Source of the DNA: Rhizophagus irregularis
Lineage: Eukaryota; Glomeromycota; Glomeromycetes; Glomerales; Glomeraceae
Length of the DNA: 64,000 nucleotides
Reading direction: 5' to 3'
Assembly: GCF_026210795.1 (NCBI RefSeq)
Contig: NC_089438.1
Coordinates: forward strand, 620,001-684,000
Positions 56,530 through 64,000 of this stretch are shown in pieces. Made by a program: the position numbers and the translations under genes. The notes below the pieces were generated by a model. It did not search any database and had not been told where the DNA came from. It saw only the letters and a list, made by a program, of their open reading frames with translations. Every line of letters starts with the position of its first letter. Within the stretch, counting starts at the first letter, position 1.

Positions 56530-58804
56530 TAGTGTTCCGAACGGATCGGATCAGACCGGATTTGAGTTAAATCTGATCTGATCCGAATTCGAATCAAATT
56601 AAATCAGATTCGATCCGATCCGATTCGGATCCAAATTAGATTCGATCCGATCCGATCCGAATCTGAATTAGATTCGATCCGATCCGATCTGAATCCCAAC
56701 TGATTTGATCTGATCCGATCCGGATCCGATCCGGATCTGAATCGGTTTTCATAATTAAAAACGTTTTTCGCAACGTTTTTTATTAATATTGTTAAAAGAC
56801 GTTGCGAAATGACTTTTTATGGCAAATTATCAAACAAAAAAACGTTTCGCAACATTTTTATTAAACAATTGCGAAAACGATTTTTTATCGGTAAAATTAT
56901 TAAATAAAAAACATTTTCGCAACGTTTTTTATTTATATAGTTAAAACCCGCTGCAAAAAATGCTTTTATTTCGTTAAATTATCAAATAAAAAACGTTTCG
57001 CAACGTTTCTCATTAATACAATTAAAAAACATTGCGAAAGACGTTTTTTTTGTTAAATGCATAAATAGAAATGTTAAACGGCGTTATTTTATGAAAAAAG
57101 ATGCCGTTTCGGCATCTTTTTCATTTTTTTATCAAATAAGGTGCCGTTTTGGTATCTTTCGTATTATTTTATTAAAAAAGATACCAAAACTGCATCTTTT
57201 CGTAATATTTTATGCAAAAAAGATGCTGAAACGGCATCTTTTCATATTATTTTATCAAAAAAGATGCCAAAACGGCATCTTTTCGTATTATTTTATCAAA
57301 AAAGATGCCGAAACAGCATCTTTCGTATTATTTTATCAAAAAAGATGCTGTTTCAGCATCTTTTTCATTTTTTTTATCAAAAAAGATGCCAAAACGGCAT
57401 CTTTTCATATTATTTTATGAAAAAAAGATGCTGAAACGCATCTTTTAATATTATTTTATCAAAAAAGATGCCGAAACAACATCTTTAGTATTATTTTATA
57501 AAAAAGATGCCGAAACAGCATCTTTCGTATTATTTTATGAAAAAAGATGCCGTTTCGGCGTCTTTTTCATTTTTTTTATCAAAAAAGATGCCGAAACGGC
57601 ATCTTTTCGTATTATTTTATGAAAAAAGATGCCGAAACGCATCTTTTAATATTATTTTATCAAAAAAGATGCTTCGGCATCTTTTTCATTTTTATCATAA
57701 AAGATGCTGAAACGGCATCTTTTCGTATTATTTTATGAAAAAAAGATGCCGAAACGCATCTTTTAATATTATTTTATCAAAAAAGATGCAAAACGGCATC
57801 TTTTAATATTATTTTATCAAAAAAGATGCCAAAACGGCATCTTTTAATATTATTTATGAAAAAGATGCTGTTCAGCATCTTTTTCACTTTTTTATCAAAA
57901 AAGATGCCGAAACGGCATCTTTTGTATTATTTTATGAAAAAAGATGCCGTTTCGGCATCTTACTCATTTTTTTATCAAAAAAGATGCCGTTTCGGCATCT
58001 TTTCGTATTATTTTATGAAAAAAGATGCCGAAACACATCTTTTAATATTATTTTATCAAAAAAGATGCTTCGGCATCTTTTTCATTTTTTTATCAAAAAA
58101 GATGCCGAACCGGCATCTTTTAATATTATTTTATGAAAAAAAGATGCTGTTCGGCATCTTTTTCGCTTTTTATCAAAAAAGATGCCGTTTCGGCATCTTT
58201 TCATATTATTTTATGAGAAAAAGATGCCGAAACGGCATCTTTCATATTATTTTATAAAAAAGATGCCGTTTCGGCATCTTTTTCATTTTTATCAAAAAAG
58301 ATGCCGAAACGGCATCTTTTCGTATTATTTTATAAAAAAAAAACCGTTTCGCAACGGTTTTTAATTATTTAATAAAAAAATGTTGCAAAACGTTTTTTTA
58401 TTTCATTTTAACGAATAAAAACCGTTTCGCAACGGTTTTTAATCATTTTAATAAAAAAATGTTGCGAAACATTTTTTTATTTCAATTTAACGAATAAAAA
58501 AACCATTTCGCAACGGGTTTTAATCATTTTAATAAAACGTTGCGAAACGTTTTTTAACTTAACATTTCGCAACGTAACAGGGCGCTTTGATCTGATCTGA
58601 TCCGGATCCGATCCGAATCCGCTCGAATCAAATCTGATCTGATCCTATTTGAATGAATTGTTGATCTGATTTGATTCGATCTGAATCGGATCAAATTTTT
58701 TTGATCCGGATCGGATCACGGATCATAAAATCTATGATTCGATCCGATCTGTCTCGGATCAGATCCGCGGATACGAATCAGATCGGATTTTTTTTGGAAC
58801 ATTA
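56530..58804. mobile_element. Non-autonomous hAT-like element made of nested hairpins
   Basis: 2275 bp flanked by the exact 8-bp repeat TATGTAGA (56522-56529 and 58805-58812). Ends TAGTGTTCC / GGAACATTA are inverted repeats of hAT style. Inward on both sides lies a zone of GATCCGATC/GATCTGATC words, then hairpins of the type AAACGTTTCGCAACGTTTTT, then the central hairpin array. No ORF beyond repeat translations (Lys/Phe/Ile-rich frames on the plus strand). No known hAT MITE has this layout to my knowledge. Confidence 0.85.
57095..58325. repeat. Array of about 31 tandem GATGCC..GGCATC hairpins
   Basis: A period of about 40 bp. Each unit is a perfect or near-perfect stem AAAAGATGCCG + AAA or TTT + CGGCATCTTTT. 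Loops of the two orientations (GAAAC and GTTTC) are interspersed. Spacers depend on orientation: TTTTCGTATTATTTTATGAAA after one type and TTCATTTTTTTATCAAA after the other. Some units have lost 1-3 loop bases (GATGCTTCGGCATC) but keep stem pairing. Confidence 0.92.
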
Positions 58805-58812
58805 TATGTAGA

Positions 58813-59424
58813 TTACAATTTACTTAGAGAAGTCTAAGATAACGTTAACCATATAATAAATGAAACATAAAAAATTTTTTTTAAAATTACGGAGTCGGAA
58901 AAAATTTATTCTGTAACATTCAAAAATTTGGTACAAAAATTCTATATATAGTAATCTGATGATAAAAATAAAATACCTTGTTACGCTATTGATCGGCATA
59001 AAAGTAAAATCGTGAATAAAACCAAATAAATAAAATAATAAAAAAAAATAGAAATGTACATTTAATGTTGTTCTATCATTTGCAAAGTGAATTATAAAAG
59101 TTTGAAGACACATAATATTAGTGCGGTTTATAGGTGATAACCACAATAAATATCAAATTAACCAAAAATTGTTAAGGACTTTATTGATTTTATTGGCATT
59201 ATTGATTTCATAATCATGTAGACACTTGGTAATAACATTTCTATTTCTGCTTAATGGGCGTTATTTACTTGACGAACCTATCACGTGATTTAATAAAATT
59301 TTAATTTTATGAAAAATTTTATCGTTATTTTTTTTAGCAATTATATGAAATTATTTAATTTTTTTTGTAAAATATTACTAATACAATCTCATTTGATTTT
59401 AGAATTGAACTTCTTAATAGAGAA
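58813..59424. other. Intergenic A/T-rich DNA
   Basis: No gene recognised. The minus-strand frame at 58820-59146 is hydrophobic but resembles nothing known to me. Confidence 0.3.
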
Positions 59425-59740
59425 ATTCAGGTAATATAATTTATTTTAATAATAAAAAAAGATATATTACATTACTAATTATTTGATTTTTTAATAGATG
59501 CTATTCAGTCAACATTATGTAAGTAATTATATTTATTGGTAATTAACATAATCAGTGATATTCATATTTTTTTTAATATTATAATTATTTTTAATAGTTT
59601 CAGAAGGTCTTGATTGCCAATTAGATGAATTGGGTAAGATATTTACTCTGTTTTTTTTTTATTTTATTAATGTTATTTATTTATTTATTTGTTTATTTGT
59701 TAATGAAATTAATCATGATGATGAAAATAATATTGAATAA
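59425..59740 (+). pseudogene. Remnant of the last exons of a zinc-ribbon kinase gene
   Basis: Contains counterparts of exons 4 (59498-59518), 5 (about 59599-59634, SEGLDCQLDELG) and 6 (up to TAA 59740) of the intact gene. The acceptor before the last exon (TTAATATAGATC in the intact copy) is deleted. The kinase part is absent, so no product is expected. Confidence 0.75.
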
Positions 59741-60573
59741 GTTTTATTTTCTTTCTATAAAATCAAATTAATTAGTTTAACAAATTTATAATTATTACCT
59801 ATAGTTTATAAATTCTAAATTGTTATTTTAAGCAAATATATAGAGGTTTTGACTATTAAATTATATCTAATAATATAGAATATAATAAAAAAGTTTGATA
59901 ATAATCTGAAATATAATACATTATATTTTACCAAATAAAATTTAACTATTATTGTAATATAGCTAATTAACCAGGTTATATAAATTGTATATCATTCTTG
60001 ATTTTGATTGACTTCTTTATTAATTCCACCAACTTGTTAATAGTAAATTATAATGGAAACAAAATGTAATTATCATGTTTAAAAACAAAGTATACAAGCA
60101 TTTATTTTAATAAATCAAATAACGAATTATTTTAGTAGTTATAAACTAATGTACATGATAATTGCAAAACCAAAATATTGATTTGCAATATGATATGAAT
60201 TTATTTGTATTGTTTCAAACTAACTAAATTTAAACTAAATGAATTCTTAAAATTTTTGTTTAATTATTCCTTGATTTAAGTATTATACAATGAAATATAT
60301 TTTTGTCTCATATCAATTTATATCAGATAATAACTGACGTATGTAAAGGTAATGAGAATTTTAATAGATATGATGAGATGTCTTATAATTTTTTTTAAAG
60401 ATAAATTTAACGTCAAATGAAAATGTGGTGCACCATCAAGGATAAGATAATTCTTTGAAAGTCAAATTATTGATTACCACAATAAAATTATAAAATATTT
60501 AAAGCAAAATGAATAAAAAAAAAATTCGTGATAACTGATAATTTGAATATGATTTTACAAACTGGTTTTAAAT
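59425..60573 (+). repeat. Upstream copy of a duplicated block (matches 62733-63893)
   Basis: About 1.15 kb aligns nearly colinearly with the 3' end and downstream flank of the kinase gene at 61.2-63.1 kb, offset 3309-3320 bp. Identity ends at AAACTGGTTTTAAAT in both copies. This is a tandem duplication with small indels. Confidence 0.8.
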
Positions 60574-61220
60574 ATAAAATTTCTTACAATTTATCTGTTT
60601 TTTTACAACGAACAAAATAGTACTTGAAAAAATAAACATATTACTACTTAATTACAAATCAAGTCATTTATTTTATATAGATTGAGTTCAAACCCTATAT
60701 AATATATATAATCAATACATGCTGAATCGGTAAAAGTATTTAAGGAGAAAGTCTTGTAATAATTATCATTATAAATTTCACTACCATAAATAGAGCAATT
60801 TTTTACATGATAGATGACCAATTGTAAAGGTAGTGTAACCTGTGTCACATGGTTGAAATAAAACTCAAATATTTTAGTACAATTTAGTTAATTTAATATT
60901 ATTGGAGCATAAATTTATTTGGCCAATTGCTTATTGAAAATTTCCTTTTTATTACGCCGATCATTTGTAGCACGGCGCAGTTGGCGCATTGTGTTTTATT
61001 TTTATCATTAGGTTATACTTTCTTAGTCAACTTACTTAATGTCACACATGTTGCACAAGAGTTTATTTTGTGAATAAATTTATCCGAAATCCGTTAATTT
61101 TTTTTTTTTTCAAAAAAAAAAAATTTACTTTTCATTCTATTATATGGTTAATGTTGTCTTTAAATTTAAATAAATAAATTGCAACATATATATTTTTAGT
61201 ACAATAGAAATTAATTTAGA
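60574..61220. other. 5' flank of the kinase gene
   Basis: Contains a minus-strand open stretch 60648-60848 with NCSIYGSEIYNDNYY and a few cysteines. It may be a fragment of an unidentified gene; no start, splice sites or known domain are visible. 60955-60990 has a GC-richer ACGCCGATCATTTG..GGCGCAGTTGGCGC word. Confidence 0.3.
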
Positions 61221-63050
61221 ATGGAATTATCAAAAATCAATCCTACAGAAAATAAAAAAGATTTATGGAAAGATGTTGATATATATAAATATCAAGTAAA
61301 ACAATTCATTTTATTATTAATAACATTACATTATTGAATTTTATAATTTGGATGATAACAGTTTTTTTAATCATTTATTTTAAAAGAAACATGTTACAAT
61401 TTCTACTATTGGTTTAACTACTGAATCATCAAAAGAGGCAGATGATAAAATAGTTTATATGGAAGATTTAGAAAAAAGAAAACAAGTATATGGAATATGT
61501 GGAGAATGTAATGAACCTGGCACAGGAGAAAATTGGTGCCAACTTTGTAATGCCAAAAGATTTAAGGATAATTTTAAAAATTGGACTAGTGGAAATAAAG
61601 ATATTGATGAATTTATACAACAATCACAACTTAATGCTGTATACTTTAGTAAAAAACTTGAATGGATACCTTTTGAAAATTTTAAAGATATGACTTATAT
61701 TACCAGAGGTGGATTTGGTAAAATCTATTCAGCTGAATGGCCTGAAGGATTTATTCAATATTGGGATATTGAAAATCAAAAATGGAGTAGAACTAGCATA
61801 AAAGTTGCATTAAAAAGGTTAGATAATTCTTCTTGTTTAAGTACAGAATTTTTAAATGAGGTAATTAAATTAGTTAATGTAATCTATATACTATTTATGT
61901 ATTATTTATATATTTATTAAAAATTTTTTACTTTCATTATTTTTATTAGATTAAATCTCATCTTCAGATTTATCTTTATGATGTTATTAAATGTTATGGA
62001 ATAACTCAAGATCCAAATACTAAAGATTATATGATGGTTTTACTATACTGTGAAGATGGAAATTTGAGAAATTACTATACGAATAAAGAATTAGGATATT
62101 ATTCAAAAATTAATAAATTACAACAAATTGCAAGTGGACTTCTAGATATTCACAATGCTGGAAAGGTTCATAAAGATTTTCATTCAGGTAATATATTATT
62201 TAATCCAGCTCCATATATAAGTGATTTAGGAATGTGTCAACCAGCAAATAATAAAAAGCAATCAGCTAAACAAGAAGAAATTTATGGAGTATTACCTTAT
62301 ATGGCACCAGAAGTTTTACGTGGATATCAATATACAAAAGCATCTGATATTTATTCATTTGGAATAATGATGAATGAATATATATTTGAAGAAACTCCTT
62401 ATAATAATATTCCTCATGATTATGCTTTAGCTATTAAAATATGTAAAGGACTTAGACCAAATATTTTTAAATATACACCAAAATTACTTGCAAATTTGAT
62501 TACTAAATGTTGGGATGCTAAAACAGAAAATAGACCAACCACTAAAGAATTATATCAAGAACTTGTTGAAATTTATATTGATGATGATAGTGATACCAAA
62601 TTTCAAGTAATTGAATATAATAATAAAATCAATTTAAACAGAACAAGTGAAAAAAGATCTAAAAACATTCAAACACATCCACAAGCAATCTATACTAGTA
62701 GACTTTTGAGTTTCAAAAACCTTCCAGAACCAGTAAATTCAGGTAATCTAATTTACTTTAATAACAAAAATATATTTACATTGCTAATTATTTGTTTTTT
62801 TAATAGATGCTATTCAATCAACATTATGTAAGTAATCGTTTTATTGGTAATTAATATAATTAATGATATTCATATTTTTTTATTATTATGTTTATTTATT
62901 AATAGTTTCAGAAGGTTTTGATTGTCAATTAGATGAATCGGGTAAGATATTTACTCTGTTTTTTTAATGTTATTTATTTAGTATTTATTTATTTGTTTTA
63001 ATATAGATCTTAATGAAATTAATCAAGATGATGAAAATAATATTGAATAA
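61221..63050 (+). CDS. Zinc-ribbon TKL-like protein kinase, intact
   Basis: Six exons: 61221-61295, 61387-61860, 61950-62742, 62807-62827, 62906-62941, 63007-63050. All introns GT-AG, all phases agree, 480 aa. A zinc ribbon, CGEC..WCQLC (Cys 63, 66, 76, 79), precedes the kinase domain: RGGFGKIYSAEW loop (about 132-143), VALKR Lys168, HKDFHSGN (Asp259; HKD in place of HRD), SDLGMCQP (DLG in place of DFG, Asp275), YMAPEVL, SDIYSFG, ENRPT. Lys, both Asp and Asn are kept, so activity is possible. The family is a fungal TKL-like group expanded in Glomeromycotina. The C-terminal tail is acidic and built from very short exons. Start chosen at 61221 because its 25-codon exon splices in frame; an internal ATG at 61459 is an alternative. 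Confidence 0.87.
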
Positions 63051-63893
63051 GTTTTATTTTCTTTCTATAAATCAAATAAATTAGTTTAACAAATTATAAT
63101 TATTATCTATAGTTTTCATGTATGTTATTTTATATTTAAATAAATTCTAAATTATTATTTTTAGCAAATATATAGAGTTTTGACTATTAAATTATATCTA
63201 ATAATATATAATATAATAAAAAGTTTGATAATAATCTGAAATATAATACATTTTATTTTACCAAATAAAATTTAAAATTTAATTATTATTATTGTAAAAT
63301 AGCTAATTAACCAGGTTATATAAATTGTATATTATTCTTGATTTTGATTGACTACTTAACTTAATAATAGTAAATTATAATAGAACAAATTGTAATTATA
63401 ATGTTTAAAAACAAAGTATACAAGCATTTATTTTAATAAATCAAATAAAGAATTATTTTAGTAGTTATAAACTAATATACATGATAATTGCAAAGTCAAA
63501 ATATTGATTTTGCAATATAATATGAATTTATTTTGTATTGTTTCCAACTAACAAAATTTGAACTAAATGAATTCTTAAAATTTTTTGTTTGATTATTTCT
63601 TAATTTAAGTGTTATACAAAGAAACATATTTTTGTCTCAGATATATATCAATTTATATCAGATAATAACTGATGTATTTCAGGTAATGAACTTTTCAATA
63701 GGAGATAATGAGATTGTCTTATAATTTTTTTTATAAATAACTATTAACATCAGATGAAAAATGTAGCACAGCGTCAAAGATAAGATAATTCTGTAAAAGC
63801 AAATTATTCAAATTATAAAATATTTAAAGCAAAATGAATAAAAAAAATTTGTGATAACAAATAATGTGATATGATTTATAAACTGGTTTTAAA
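62733..63893 (+). repeat. Downstream copy of the duplicated block
   Basis: Partner of 59425-60573. It includes the last exons and the 3' flank of the intact kinase gene. Confidence 0.8.
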
Positions 63894-64000
63894 TGACAAA
63901 ACTAGAAATGCGTCTAACACCAGGGACTCCATCCCTGGATAACCTTGTCAGTAATGCTAATAATTTATCAATAATTTAATGGCAATTGTTATTTGTTTAA
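63894..64000. other. Window end
   Basis: Sequence after the duplicated block. A small palindrome CCAGGGACTCCATCCCTGG is visible; nothing else is recognised. Confidence 0.35.

Noticed and set aside
57095-58325. CRISPR array
   Set aside because: Repeats are palindromes with A/T-rich spacers that are themselves repeated; no unique spacers and the genome is eukaryotic.
57091-58364. Plus-strand ORFs with repeated KKDAETASF-like peptides
   Set aside because: They read through the hairpin array; the 40-bp period changes frame, and no start, promoter or domain is visible.
58820-59146. Minus-strand hydrophobic ORF of 108 aa
   Set aside because: A/T-driven composition, start next to a transposon flank, no motif.

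Overview
The window looks like part of a nuclear genome of an arbuscular mycorrhizal fungus (Glomeromycotina, Rhizophagus-like). This is inferred from very high A+T content, many 60-100 nt GT-AG introns, TKL-type and Sel1-repeat protein kinases carrying a small zinc ribbon, a DUF3504 (Crypton-derived) recombinase gene, decayed hAT and LINE sequences, and long gene-poor stretches full of small inverted-repeat transposons. The standard genetic code fits every intact gene.

Layout. 1-6 kb: a secreted ML-domain lipid-binding protein behind a tandemly repeated promoter, then MULE-like and hAT-like MITEs and a severed 3' end of a second ML gene. 8.3-12.2 kb: an intact 12-exon ENA-type (P2D) cation ATPase of 1007 aa. 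12.2-19 kb: A-rich minisatellite, repeats, a C2H2 zinc-finger pseudogene, and an orphan copy of the ML-gene promoter. 19.2-22.3 kb: a complete but decayed hAT transposon. 23.7-28.2 kb (minus strand): ten exons that join in frame into one 1247-aa protein with two TKL kinase domains, a leucine-rich-repeat block and an AIG1/GIMAP-type GTPase. 28.2-40 kb: mostly non-coding DNA with foldback elements, a broken secreted-protein gene and AT-rich minisatellite. 40.3-42 kb: the DUF3504 gene. 42.4-47.1 kb and 52.0-55.5 kb: two large CACTA-like elements (ends CACTGGTCG) that contain trains of tiny exon-like blocks separated by palindromic intron-like cassettes; the second also holds a LINE fragment and a Tc1/mariner-like foldback. 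47.5-51.1 kb: a Sel1-repeat kinase gene interrupted by four in-frame TAA codons. 56.5-58.8 kb: a non-autonomous hAT-like element built as nested hairpins, with about 31 tandem GATGCC...GGCATC hairpins at its core and a perfect 8-bp target-site duplication. 59.4-63.9 kb: an intact 480-aa zinc-ribbon kinase gene and, 3.3 kb upstream, a duplicated remnant of its 3' end.

How the parts relate. No operon-like organisation is expected. The intact genes cover ion efflux (ENA), lipid binding outside the cell (ML) and signalling (TKL kinases, LRR, AIG1). The strongest candidates for new biology are the kinase-kinase-LRR-AIG1 protein, which has the layout of an intracellular innate-sensor or LRRK-like switch, the intron-cassette trains inside CACTA-like elements, and the hairpin-array hAT element. 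All exon joins were worked out by hand from splice sites and reading phase; no database search was run.
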